A program made the translations under genes and the position numbers. From positions 1-63,672 of the forward strand of contig JAPKAM010000005.1 in NCBI GenBank assembly GCA_028825265.1: a stretch of 63,672 nt of DNA, in the 5' to 3' direction. This stretch comes from Planctomycetota bacterium. GTDB taxonomy: Bacteria > Planctomycetota > UBA8108 > UBA1146. This document shows positions 7,863 to 16,459 of this stretch, piece after piece; the first letter of the stretch is position 1; the number at the start of each line of letters is the position of its first letter. The notes beneath the pieces are model-generated. The model was given only the letters and a program-made list of their open reading frames with translations, made no database searches and was not told the DNA's origin.

Positions 7863-10493
7863 CTAGTCCTCGTCACCATTCACTCGTTCCTCGATGGTTC
7901 CATCTTCTTGAACAATCCAACTAACATCATCTTTGGTTCCCGGCTCACCGTCTGGACCGACGCTGACGATTCGAGCGATTCCCTGATCATCCGGAGCGTT
8001 GAAGACGGATAGTCGTTGCCCGTATGGATCGACAAGAGCGTCCTCGGCCACGGAATCGAGCATCCTGGCAGCGGCTGGAACAGGAGTTCCTCGTTCACGA
8101 TTCTTGATGCTGGCTGCCATCTCGCGCCCGAGGCGACTGGCGGCGATCTGTGCCTCGATACGAAGTCTCTCATCTCGACTTTTCTGCATCGGGTTGCTGC
8201 GATCCCCTTCGGGGTTGATACGGAAGCGTTGATGATCGATCTCTTGCGGGAAGATATTGTTGCTGCGATCGGCGTCTGCAATTTCAAGTCTGGGATCGAT
8301 CTCGACCCTGACCACAGGCTCGTCGGTGACCAGTAACCTCGATACGGCTCGTGGATCGGAGCGCCACAACTCCGCTGGGATCCTGAAATCCTCAGTCTTT
8401 CCCGATTCGTAGGTCACTCGCAACGGCACCGGCATCAGCAAACCGCCAAAATTTCTCAGCCGAATCACGGTGAAGTTCCAGTCTCTCTCGATCAGTGCGG
8501 CATCTCCTTCATCGAGACGTGAGAGGAAGCGTTCGTACCCTCTTCGGTCCTCTTCCGTCACCTCAAGTTCGTCAAAGGAGTTGTAGAAATCGAGTAACTC
8601 CGGGTATCGATCGGAACGCATCGAAAGACCCGCATTGCCCGCACGACTGATCCATTCCGGATCGGAATCTCGTTCTTCCTGTTGGAGAGGCTTCTCCACA
8701 TCCGGATTGCCGGTATCGAGGTGGTAGCGCACCACCCGCTCGACGGCGAAATCGGTGTGATCGGTGGTGTAGAACCAACCGCGCCAGAACCAGTCCAGAT
8801 CGACTCCGCTGGCATCTTCAAGGGTTCGGAACAGGTCTGCGGGCTCCGGTCTACGGAACGCCCAGCGCCTGGAGTATTCAGCGAAGGCGAAATCGAACAG
8901 CTCTCTCCCGAGAACGCTTTCTCTGAGAATATTGAGTGCGGTGGCAGGTTTTGCGTAGGCGTTGTTTCCAAACTGTAGCAGTTGCTCACTATTGGTCATG
9001 ATGGGCATCTGGTCGGTGCTGGTGATGAAGCCGGTGATGTTGCGTGCTTCACCCCTGCGAGATGGGTATTTTTCTTCCCATAGTTGTTCGGCGATGAACT
9101 GGGCAAAAGTATTGAGGCCTTCATCCATCCAGGTCCACTGGCGCTCATCCGAATTGATGATCATCGGAAACCAGTTGTGCCCCACCTCATGAATGATCAC
9201 ACCGATCAACCCGTACTTGGTTCTCTCTGAATAGGTTCCATCCTCTTCGGGCCGTGGACCATTGAAACAGATCATCGGATATTCCATGCCCCCGATGGGG
9301 CCATTGACACTGATGGCAACGGGATAGGGGTAAGGGATGCTGATCTGCGAATAGACCTCGACGGTGTGGGCCACGGCATGAGTCGAATAACGACTCCACA
9401 ACGGCTCCCCTTCATTGGGGTAGAAGGACATCGCCATCGTGGTGCCCCCTCCTGGCACGGAGACTCCCATCGCATCCCAGATGAATTTCGGAGATGCCGC
9501 CCAGGCGAAATCTCGGACATTCTTGGCATCGAAGGTCCAAGTCTTTACGCCCTTGGATTCCACTTGTTCGTTTGCCAGAGCCTCTTCGGGTGTCACGACG
9601 AAGATCGGTCGGTGGGAGTCTCTGGCCGTGGAGAACCGTTCCTTCTGTTCCTCGGTGAGAACGTCATTCTGATTGACCAGCACACCGGTCGCGCTGACGA
9701 TGAAGGTGTCAGGCACCGTGATGGAGACCAGGTAATCGCCGAATTCGAGGGTGAATTCACCACTGCCGATGAACTGTTTGTTTTGCCAGCCGGCGTAGTC
9801 GGTGTAGGCGCACATACGAGGGAACCACTGGGCGATCTCGTAGATCGCATTCCCGGCATCTTCAAACCACTCGTATCCACCTCGAGCCCGCATGACATCG
9901 GCATTGACGATGGAGTGATTCCACTCCACATCGAATTCCAGAACCTCTCCGGACTTGAGCGGTGAGGCCAGATCGATGCGCATCATCGTGTCGACGATCA
10001 CGTGATGAAAATCGGTACCGGCTGGGCTGCGTACCGCCAAAATTTCATAGCCACCCTGGAACTCTTCTTCGAAGGCCAGGCGCCGCAGCCAGCGAATACT
10101 CTGTTCCTCTCCCAGGTCACTAGGATCTCCAGCATTGCCGATGGAGTCGCTGCGGAAGCGGTTCTGGTCCAGTTGCATCCACAGGTAGGTGAGTTTGTGG
10201 GGTGAGTTGTTGTGGTAAGTGACACGTTCCTTGCCATAAATTCGGTGATTCTCGGCGTCGAGGGTGACCTGGATATTCATGTCAGCCTGTTGCTGCCAGT
10301 ACCCAGGTCCAGGGGCGCCCGATGCCAAGCGTGCCTCGGTGGGTGTCGGTAGCACGTCATCGAGTTGACGGAATGGATCTTCTCGATCGAGTTTGTCGAT
10401 GGCTAGAAATGGCGGTGGGATGTCATCGTGAGGATCGTGGCACAGCCCGATGGTTGGAAGTAGCCCCAGGATGAGGAGTGCAGGAAAGCGCAT
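7863..10493 (-). CDS. M1 family zinc metallopeptidase, secreted
   Basis: About 876 residues with a signal peptide (MRFPALLILGLLPTIGLC). The gluzincin motif 'HEVGHNWFPMIINSDERQWTWMDEGL' near residue 430 supplies HExxH plus the downstream Glu of the M1 family. The N-terminal beta-domain ('ITVPDTFIVSATGVL') and 'GGMEYPMICF', a version of the substrate-binding GxMEN motif, are both recognisable, though here it reads GGMEYP. Such planctomycete and Bacteroidetes M1 proteins are predicted exported aminopeptidases. The last roughly 100 residues ('IASVGPDGEPGTKDDVSWIV'-like) are an extra tail. The ORF-track start at 10505 (MVVFM) is possible, but the second Met at 10493 gives a better signal peptide and has GGTGG upstream. 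Confidence 0.9.
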   Translation of the reverse strand: MRFPALLILGLLPTIGLCHDPHDDIPPPFLAIDKLDREDPFRQLDDVLPTPTEARLASGAPGPGYWQQQADMNIQVTLDAENHRIYGKERVTYHNNSPHKLTYLWMQLDQNRFRSDSIGNAGDPSDLGEEQSIRWLRRLAFEEEFQGGYEILAVRSPAGTDFHHVIVDTMMRIDLASPLKSGEVLEFDVEWNHSIVNADVMRARGGYEWFEDAGNAIYEIAQWFPRMCAYTDYAGWQNKQFIGSGEFTLEFGDYLVSITVPDTFIVSATGVLVNQNDVLTEEQKERFSTARDSHRPIFVVTPEEALANEQVESKGVKTWTFDAKNVRDFAWAASPKFIWDAMGVSVPGGGTTMAMSFYPNEGEPLWSRYSTHAVAHTVEVYSQISIPYPYPVAISVNGPIGGMEYPMICFNGPRPEEDGTYSERTKYGLIGVIIHEVGHNWFPMIINSDERQWTWMDEGLNTFAQFIAEQLWEEKYPSRRGEARNITGFITSTDQMPIMTNSEQLLQFGNNAYAKPATALNILRESVLGRELFDFAFAEYSRRWAFRRPEPADLFRTLEDASGVDLDWFWRGWFYTTDHTDFAVERVVRYHLDTGNPDVEKPLQQEERDSDPEWISRAGNAGLSMRSDRYPELLDFYNSFDELEVTEEDRRGYERFLSRLDEGDAALIERDWNFTVIRLRNFGGLLMPVPLRVTYESGKTEDFRIPAELWRSDPRAVSRLLVTDEPVVRVEIDPRLEIADADRSNNIFPQEIDHQRFRINPEGDRSNPMQKSRDERLRIEAQIAASRLGREMAASIKNRERGTPVPAAARMLDSVAEDALVDPYGQRLSVFNAPDDQGIARIVSVGPDGEPGTKDDVSWIVQEDGTIEERVNGDED

Positions 10494-10632
10494 GAAAACC
10501 ACCATTCCAGTTCGTAATCATTCAGTTGGCGATGACATCCTGGAATCCTCCGGATGGAGTCAGCGACCAGGATGGAAACTGAACCGAATCGGCATGATAG
10601 CCGCAGCGGGTCTCTTGAACTACTGCCGAACT

Positions 10633-10664
10633 GGGTCCGTGACTCTTTTGAGCGTCACGGACCC
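10633..10664. terminator. 11-bp perfect stem-loop downstream of CDGSH gene
   Basis: Arms GGGTCCGTGAC and GTCACGGACCC with a 10-nt loop lie between the M1 gene start and the CDGSH gene stop. No T-run follows on the minus strand, so it could be a terminator without a clear U-tract, a 3' stabiliser, or an operator for the M1 gene. Confidence 0.45.
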
Positions 10665-10669
10665 CACCG

Positions 10670-10903
10670 TCAGGAGTGAGAACCGTCGCAGAAGGGAGCG
10701 CCGGAAGTCTTCTTACAGGCGCACAGCGCAACCTTTTTTTTCTCTTCCACTTCGAACACAACGGGGGTCATGCCGGAGCCGGAATGACTTCCATCGCAGA
10801 AAGGATGATTGCTGGATTGGCCACAGGCACACCAAGCATATTTGCCGGCGTCTAGTTCGATGACCACTGGTTTGTTGTCCACGGATCTAGGTTCTTGATT
10901 CAT
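10670..10903 (-). CDS. Tandem CDGSH iron-sulfur (mitoNEET-like) protein
   Basis: A 77-residue protein built of two CDGSH-type motifs: '[18 protein letters not shown]' and '[18 protein letters not shown]'. Each C-x-C...C-x3-H set would bind a 2Fe-2S cluster with three Cys and one His. There is no signal peptide, so it is cytoplasmic, probably an electron-transfer or cluster-carrier protein. The track start at 10921 overlaps the upstream transglutaminase-like gene by 14 nt. ATG 10903 lies 4 nt after that gene's stop and starts MNQEPRS; I prefer it, but both are possible. The two motifs are about 34 residues apart, as in type-2 bacterial CDGSH proteins. Confidence 0.9.
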   Translation of the reverse strand: MNQEPRSVDNKPVVIELDAGKYAWCACGQSSNHPFCDGSHSGSGMTPVVFEVEEKKKVALCACKKTSGAPFCDGSHS

Positions 10904-10907
10904 GACT

Positions 10908-11993
10908 TTATTCCGTCTCATGGATGGGTTGAAGAAGTCTCAGACCTAAGTGGCTTGAGAATTCCGATTCGACAATTTCGTTCCAGAAGCATTTCTTGGA
11001 GACATTACTGGAAGGGCGCCCGTTGATCTCGAGGTATGGATTCACGAAGTAGTTGAGAACGGGACCGGCCTGTCGCGGAACCAGTGTCAAGTCTCGACCG
11101 GTGCTGAGGGTCACTCGGTTTTCGGAGTGAGTGCCGAAGTATCGTCCGGCGTTTTGCGGATCTTTATCTGCTTCAGAAATGTCCACCGGAATCCAACCCT
11201 GACCGGGCACATGGAACTCTGCCCAGCAGTGATATCCTCCGGTCTGATATTCACCGACCACGGATTCATATTTACCCCACATACCGATCTGGAACCGGGA
11301 TGGAATGCCGCTCGCAAGGCACAGGGCATTGAAGTAGGTGTGGAAGTCAGTGCAGTTTCCTTTTCCCACATCACAAGCATGCGAGATGTCACCACGACCC
11401 CAGCCCTGATGCTTCTGGTCATAGGACATTCGATCCAAGATGAAGTCGAAAAAGGCTAGAGCCTTTGCCAGGTCAGTGGTCTTGTCGGCGGTCAAGAGTT
11501 CGGCTTCTCGTTTCACCTGAGGAGTGACATAGCAGAGCGAAGATGGAGTCAGGTACTGCGACATCGAATCTCGCGAACGATCATCGGTTTGTTTCGCCAC
11601 CTGGGACTGGTCGATGGAGTACGCGTAACGATCGACGTCGTACTCGATCGTGAAGTTCATCTGTGCAGAGGAACATTTCCCTTCGAAATAGTACATCGAG
11701 TTTCCGAAACGCGACTCGCTGGAAAGAGTTCCTTCGATGGGCGTACGAACCTTCATGTTGGAAATGACCTGATGGTCGTCATCGTGAGGAACGGGTATCC
11801 AGAGCTTGAAATCATCTCCGATGGTGCAGTCCTTCATCGAACTGACATATCGGATGTGGAACACTCTCTCGAGCTGACCTGTCCGCGTCTCGGATGTGGA
11901 AAGCAGCCCACACCCGGATGTCAGGAGCGAGAAGCTCAGCAGTAGCAGTGTCATCTGCGTTCTGGACCGCGGGAAACGGCGGAAGGCGTGCAT
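10908..11993 (-). CDS. Transglutaminase-like domain lipoprotein
   Basis: 361 residues. A lipoprotein signal ends in 'LLTSGCG'. The C-terminal half is a transglutaminase-like (cysteine protease fold) domain with the catalytic triad visible as '[12 protein letters not shown]' (Cys), '[10 protein letters not shown]' (His) and 'IPVDISEAD' (Asp). The N-terminal part is the beta-rich region typical of these bacterial proteins. Known relatives act as periplasmic peptidases or amidases; the substrate here is unknown. ATG 11993 has GAGGAG with a 6-nt spacer. The downstream CDGSH gene follows within a few bases, so the two are likely co-transcribed. Confidence 0.85.
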   Translation of the reverse strand: MHAFRRFPRSRTQMTLLLLSFSLLTSGCGLLSTSETRTGQLERVFHIRYVSSMKDCTIGDDFKLWIPVPHDDDHQVISNMKVRTPIEGTLSSESRFGNSMYYFEGKCSSAQMNFTIEYDVDRYAYSIDQSQVAKQTDDRSRDSMSQYLTPSSLCYVTPQVKREAELLTADKTTDLAKALAFFDFILDRMSYDQKHQGWGRGDISHACDVGKGNCTDFHTYFNALCLASGIPSRFQIGMWGKYESVVGEYQTGGYHCWAEFHVPGQGWIPVDISEADKDPQNAGRYFGTHSENRVTLSTGRDLTLVPRQAGPVLNYFVNPYLEINGRPSSNVSKKCFWNEIVESEFSSHLGLRLLQPIHETE

Positions 11994-12098
11994 TTTTAGC
12001 TCCTCGAACCAGCAAACTTGTAGCGATGAGAATGGTCATGATTGAATGGAAAACCGAACATCTGTGGGGTCGCCATCGTGCTTCACCAGTGGGTCAAG

Positions 12099-12938
12099 TC
12101 AAGGTATTACAAGTGGCTGGCGCGTTGGCTTCGAAGTGGTCTTCTCGATCTCACGCGATCCATTTTCAAACAGTTGTTTGAGGTCACTCTCTTTTAACGA
12201 GTTCTTTAGCATCTGATCGATTCGATCCTGAGTCCACCCGACTCGACCTTGTGAATGGACACCTATGATGATGGTCTCTTGGATCTCGTTGAGGATTCTC
12301 GAGATGTAACCCTTGGCGATTGCGATGATCGGACTCCACATCAAACGTTTGAAGGTGCCCACCTCTTCCCGTTTCATGACTCCGTCGATGATGATGTCGA
12401 GATTCCTGTGGATTCTGGATGAAGTGGAAATGACCACTGCATCGCCCCACACTTCAGCGGGTCGATTTACTGGCGCTTCGAGAACCCCGGGAATCAGGCT
12501 GAGCAGTGCGTGGAGCATCTGCTGCTCCTGCTCAACCCCATCTCCACCCTGCTTCTTTGCCGAATCGATCATCTGGCTTTTGATCTCTGGTACGGACTTG
12601 CCAGAGATGCGGGATATTCCTTGAAGTCCCGCCTCCAGCATCTGATCCGCGACGGAGTCATCACGATCCACTGCGACGTAGATCAGTTGACGTGGTTCTT
12701 CTCCTGACATTCTTCGGAAGGCTTCTGCAGCGGTATCGGCATGGCCTGCGATTTCACGAGCCGCCCGCACGCTGGTCGCATAGACCAGAACTCCTTCTGA
12801 CTGATAGAGATCCCGCCCCCAGGCGACCAGCGGAAGGCCGCCCTCCTCGGTGACCCGCTCGACCTGCCGACAACCGGTCATCAAGATCGACATCAGCGCC
12901 AACAGGTAGATGAGTTGGGAGCTACGGGAAATCACCAT
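12099..12938 (-). CDS. Lipoprotein of unknown function
   Basis: 279 residues with a clear lipobox (ALMSILMTGC). The mature part has a short beta-alpha region ('VLVYATSVRAAREIAGHADTAAEAFRRMSG', 'RQLIYVAVDRDD') and then a mainly helical stretch rich in charged residues ('GKSVPEIKSQMIDSAKKQGG...EQEQQMLHALLSL'). I do not recognise the family; no catalytic motif is evident. GGAAGGTG precedes the ATG at normal spacing. It sits between the Lon-domain gene and the transglutaminase-like lipoprotein, all on the minus strand, with gaps of roughly 100 nt. Confidence 0.7.
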   Translation of the reverse strand: MVISRSSQLIYLLALMSILMTGCRQVERVTEEGGLPLVAWGRDLYQSEGVLVYATSVRAAREIAGHADTAAEAFRRMSGEEPRQLIYVAVDRDDSVADQMLEAGLQGISRISGKSVPEIKSQMIDSAKKQGGDGVEQEQQMLHALLSLIPGVLEAPVNRPAEVWGDAVVISTSSRIHRNLDIIIDGVMKREEVGTFKRLMWSPIIAIAKGYISRILNEIQETIIIGVHSQGRVGWTQDRIDQMLKNSLKESDLKQLFENGSREIEKTTSKPTRQPLVIP

Positions 12939-13045
12939 AGATGGGCACCTTCCTCCATCTCCATCCGTGCCGAGCCGGCAAACGATGCGGTGGAAATGCT
13001 GGGTTACAGAGCGGATCTAAAACCACGCAGTTGAATCAATCGGAA

Positions 13046-13645
13046 TCATTCATCTGGAGCATCTTTATCGCTGGGAGGTTGCATTTCCAGAATCAATTCC
13101 ACTCGATCGGCGAGGGAAGGGGTCGAAAACAGACGATATCGTTGTTCTGTACTCATCGGGGTGATCATGATGAGGATATCGGAAAGTTGTTGTGCCGAGG
13201 TGTCCTCGGGAAGGTCGACATCGTTTTTGAGTTCGGAGATCGATTCCTGAAGTGACCGAGTTTGCTGGTCGGAAGTAAAGGAGCTTGACTCGACGAGATC
13301 TTCTATCCGAGCCTCAGGATACAACTGGTTACCGATATGAGGATGAATCCTGACACGCTTTTCACCCAGGATCATCACAAGGAAGCGCCCGTCTTCAAGA
13401 GTTTGATATTGTTGGAGTCTTCCCTGGCACGCGATCGGTTGGACCGGTGCATTCTCTTGGAGACGTTCCTTGTCTTTTCCTAGAACCGTCCCGAGGATGA
13501 TTTCGCCAGCATTGTCGAGCAGGTCACGGGTCATCTGGCGGTAACGGGATTCAAAGATGTGAAGAGGTAGAATCTGGCCGGGAAAGAGAATCACATCGGG
13601 CAGCGGAAAAAGAGGTAGTATTCTGGGTCTGGCTTCAAGATTCAT
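13046..13645 (-). CDS. Lon protease N-terminal (substrate-binding) domain protein
   Basis: 199 residues corresponding to the LON substrate-binding domain alone: 'LPLFPLPDVILFPGQILPLHIFESRYRQM', then 'CQGRLQQYQTLEDGRFLVMILGEKRVRI' and a helical C-terminus. There is no AAA+ or protease domain, matching the widespread stand-alone LON-domain family (YcaN / cereblon-like). It is cytoplasmic. The function of these stand-alone proteins is not established; a role in protein quality control is inferred from Lon only. Confidence 0.88.
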   Translation of the reverse strand: MNLEARPRILPLFPLPDVILFPGQILPLHIFESRYRQMTRDLLDNAGEIILGTVLGKDKERLQENAPVQPIACQGRLQQYQTLEDGRFLVMILGEKRVRIHPHIGNQLYPEARIEDLVESSSFTSDQQTRSLQESISELKNDVDLPEDTSAQQLSDILIMITPMSTEQRYRLFSTPSLADRVELILEMQPPSDKDAPDE

Positions 13646-14073
13646 CGTGACTTCGATCCAGTGGAAAAGGCCTTGGCGGAGCCGATATGAAATACGAAGT
13701 GGAAAGAAAAGTGGCGACCGATGGTCTGCAGTATCGACGGATCATGTTTGCTTTCATGGCGCTTTCATGTGGCGGATCGAGACGATTGCGATCTTTGCTA
13801 CACTTCAGTATGGGCTAGTTTTGGTGAACTTTTGGGCTCGATTTCGGAACTGATTTTGGTCTCTCTCTGGACAGTGGAGTTGACGACAACCGGGCCGGAG
13901 TCGTTCCAGGTTCCTGCCTCTAAAAATCTCAATCACCCCAACGATGAGAGTCGAATAGGAACCTATCAGAGAAGGGGCGAGGATTCCATGACGCACAGCC
14001 GAAGTATCATGCTCGATGACTCCGCAAGATCGACCTTGCCATCGACCGGTAAGAAAAGGAGTGGAGTGTCTCG
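13646..14073. other. Intergenic region between divergent genes
   Basis: 428 nt with no convincing gene. A weak sigma70-like arrangement (TTGCGA at 13786, 17-nt spacer, TATGGG at 13809) could drive the endonuclease III gene. An 8-bp inverted pair (AGGTTCCT at 13908, AGGAACCT at 13957) encloses about 40 nt and could fold in a leader RNA. The ORF 13721-14077 has no protein-like composition or RBS. Confidence 0.3.
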
Positions 14074-14742
14074 ATGATGCGTCAAGATAAAGCAGATAAG
14101 GTGGCGAAGATTCTCGCCCGGTTGTATCCAGATCCTCCCATCCCACTTCAGCACGACAGCACATTTACTTTGTTGATCGCAGTGCTGCTCTCGGCGCAAA
14201 CCACCGATGCGAGGGTCAATCTGGTGACCCCTGGGCTTTTCAAACGAGCCAGGACTGCCGCAAAGATGGCCCAGCTGGAGGTGGCGGAGATCCTCGAACA
14301 GATCCGGACTTGCGGGTTAGCACCGAAGAAGGCGAAAGCGATCAGGGATCTCTCGCGGATCCTTGTCGAAAAGCACGGCTCCCAGGTGCCGGCACACTTC
14401 GAAGGTCTAGAGGCGCTCCCTGGAGTGGGGCACAAGACCGCCAGCGTGGTGATGGCGCAAGCATTTGGAGTTGCGGCATTCCCGGTCGACACTCACATCC
14501 ATCGCCTGGCGGCCCGTTGGGGTCTCTCCACCGGTAAAAACGTCGAGAAGACCGAGGCGGATTTGAAGAAGTTGTTTCCCGAACGGCTGTGGAATGATCT
14601 GCACCTTCAGATCATCTATTTTGGTCGTGAGCACTGTCCGGCCAGGGGACACGATCTCTCGACCTGCAAGATTTGCTCATGGGCAGCCACTGCGAAAAGG
14701 GTTCGTGAAGAGGCGAGTAAGAAGGGTGGTGCTAGGCGTTGA
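14074..14742 (+). CDS. nth: Endonuclease III
   Basis: 222 residues, normal length for the bifunctional DNA glycosylase/AP lyase that removes oxidised pyrimidines. The helix-hairpin-helix with catalytic Lys is 'LPGVGHKTA' (about residues 114-122), and the catalytic Asp lies in 'VDTHIHRLA'. 'LLSAQTTDARVN' is the family signature. The C-terminal iron-sulfur loop reads 'CPARGHDLSTCKICSWAAT': three cysteines are visible and the fourth ligand position of E. coli Nth is Ala, so the cluster may be altered or absent. GTGGAG lies seven bases before the ATG. Confidence 0.95.
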   Translation: MMRQDKADKVAKILARLYPDPPIPLQHDSTFTLLIAVLLSAQTTDARVNLVTPGLFKRARTAAKMAQLEVAEILEQIRTCGLAPKKAKAIRDLSRILVEKHGSQVPAHFEGLEALPGVGHKTASVVMAQAFGVAAFPVDTHIHRLAARWGLSTGKNVEKTEADLKKLFPERLWNDLHLQIIYFGREHCPARGHDLSTCKICSWAATAKRVREEASKKGGARR

Positions 14743-14805
14743 ACTTCTGATCGAGAAGTTCTGGCGGCGATGCGAGCGGCGATGAGAGCGGCGAGCAGCG
14801 ATGAG

Positions 14806-14845
14806 AAACACCCCGCCCGGCTTCAGCGCCGCACGGGGTGTTTTT
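14806..14845. terminator. Bidirectional terminator between nth and the dockerin-type gene
   Basis: Stem formed by AAACACCCCG and CGGGGTGTTT, with As on the left and TTTTT on the right, so it can terminate transcripts from both convergent genes. Just upstream is a short repetitive stretch built on GCGGCGATGAGA. Confidence 0.85.
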
Positions 14846-14875
14846 CTTCCTCGGTGGCGCTACCGCCCCGATCGA

Positions 14876-16216
14876 TCAGCAGCCGTTGTAGATCTGGCAG
14901 TTCTGCGGTTCTCCGGCATTTCCACAACTGGGGAAAGGAGGAGGAGGTGCCGCTCCGTTGGTGAAGATGTAGGAGATCAACCAGACCGGATCCGCAACAT
15001 CGAACAGTTGGTCTGCATTGGAATCCTTGGAGTCGTGGCAGGTTCCTTGAGGACCCGAGTTGAAGATTTCCTGCAATGACCAGACGACATCTGCGACGTC
15101 AGTGATACCGTCGCCATTGGAATCCCCGCGAACGAAATCCAGCACCGACTGAGGATTCAGGATCAGTGATCCATCATAGGTTATGGGGGCAAGGCTCTGA
15201 TTGTTGAAAGTGATCACATTGAAGATCGGTGGAGTGCTGTGACTTTGCCAGGAGAGTGGTACGGTCGCTCCTACCTCATCTCCGGCCAGGACCGATTGCA
15301 CGGTGGATCCCGTTAGGCTGACGGCATTCGTTGGACTGGAAAACTGGATGTATACCGGCAACTGAAAAGCGTACACCACTCCAATCGCCCAACCCGATTC
15401 GGTCAGGATCGCCTCGGAGAATGCAGGGTTCGCCTGAGCGACGGGCCCGGCCACCATGGCTCCCGTGGGAACGATGTAGGTCGAGTCGGTGACCAAACTC
15501 ATCGAGAAGCCTTGAGTGTTGGAAGGGTAGGTCGCATTGGCTGGATCTTCTGCGATGGTCATGAGTGCGTTGAAGTTGGCCGAACCGTCGATGGGGTCAT
15601 AGTTGACCTGTTTGTCGGGAGCGGTGAAGTAGAACAGTGTCGGAGGCTGCTCGAGTATCTCGATGGTGCCATCGGTGCTACTCATCGGATTCGAGCTTCC
15701 ATTGACCACCGCGACGCTGGAAACCGGTGGGTTGCCGAGGATATTGCAGAGGCCAACAGTGGTCAACGTCCCGGCCGGTCCGAGCAGGCGGTAAAAAGCG
15801 GTTCCGATCTCGGTCGAACCCACATCCATGACGGCACAGGAGGTGAAACAAATCACGCATCCGACCGCCCAGCCGCCCGATTCAAGGTTTTGCTGGAGGA
15901 AATCAGGTGGCGAACCATTCTTGATGGTTTCCATCTCGGTGGACCAGTCGATGACGTAGTCAAATTCTCCTGTGCCGGGTCCAACCGGTTCTAGTGCGAC
16001 CATGTTGGTATCGTGGCAAACTCCGAAAGAGAACCCCTGGACCCCTGTAGGAGCGGAATGGGTGAGAGTGAGAGTGACTGGAACGAGTCCGCCTTCGGCT
16101 GCAGAGCCGCTGGAGAAACTCATGTCGTAGCCACCACCCATGGCTGTGGCCAGGGCTGGAAACTGAAATAGCATCAGGCTGGCCAGTATTGCAGCGTGGA
16201 TCGGTCGAATTTTCAT
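14876..16216 (-). CDS. Secreted protein with cohesin-like repeats and C-terminal dockerin-like domain
   Basis: 446 residues with a signal peptide (IHAAILASLMLFQFPALATAMGGG). Two similar beta-sandwich halves are visible: one starts at 'YDMSFSSGSAAEGGLVPVTLTLTHSAPTGVQGFSFGVCHD', the second contains 'NTQGFSMSLVTDSTYIVPTGAMV' and 'ESGWAIGVVYAFQ', so the protein carries an internal duplication of a cohesin-like fold. The C-terminus has two calcium-loop repeats, 'RGDSNGDGITDVADVVW' and 'KDSNADQLFDVADPVW', typical of planctomycete dockerin-like tails, and ends 'CQIYNGC'. The function is unknown; an extracellular adhesion or sorting role is inference. Confidence 0.85.
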   Translation of the reverse strand: MKIRPIHAAILASLMLFQFPALATAMGGGYDMSFSSGSAAEGGLVPVTLTLTHSAPTGVQGFSFGVCHDTNMVALEPVGPGTGEFDYVIDWSTEMETIKNGSPPDFLQQNLESGGWAVGCVICFTSCAVMDVGSTEIGTAFYRLLGPAGTLTTVGLCNILGNPPVSSVAVVNGSSNPMSSTDGTIEILEQPPTLFYFTAPDKQVNYDPIDGSANFNALMTIAEDPANATYPSNTQGFSMSLVTDSTYIVPTGAMVAGPVAQANPAFSEAILTESGWAIGVVYAFQLPVYIQFSSPTNAVSLTGSTVQSVLAGDEVGATVPLSWQSHSTPPIFNVITFNNQSLAPITYDGSLILNPQSVLDFVRGDSNGDGITDVADVVWSLQEIFNSGPQGTCHDSKDSNADQLFDVADPVWLISYIFTNGAAPPPPFPSCGNAGEPQNCQIYNGC

Positions 16217-16315
16217 GGCGATCGTCTCCTCTTATGATTCAGGTGTTACCGTGGAATTCCTGGCAACAGACTCCGTCTCCCGTGATGATCGCCATGGCGA
16301 AGCCAGACCGATCAG

Positions 16316-16345
16316 TTGCATATTACCTCTCACCTTAAATACTAT
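16316..16345 (+). promoter_or_regulatory. Possible sigma70-type promoter upstream of glnS
   Basis: TTGCAT and TACTAT separated by 18 nt in an AT-richer stretch about 115 nt before glnS. The match to consensus is modest. Confidence 0.25.
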
Positions 16346-16459
16346 CGGACGACGGTGTGATTCGATAGGAGCGGTTCACGAGGTTCAGGAGAGACTCATT
16401 ACGATATTTGTACTAATTCGTCACAATAAGTCCTGCAAACTTGACTGGAGAGGCTGTTG

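Noticed and set aside
13721-14077. 118-codon ORF upstream of nth
   Set aside because: Composition is not protein-like, no RBS, and it overlaps the likely promoter region.
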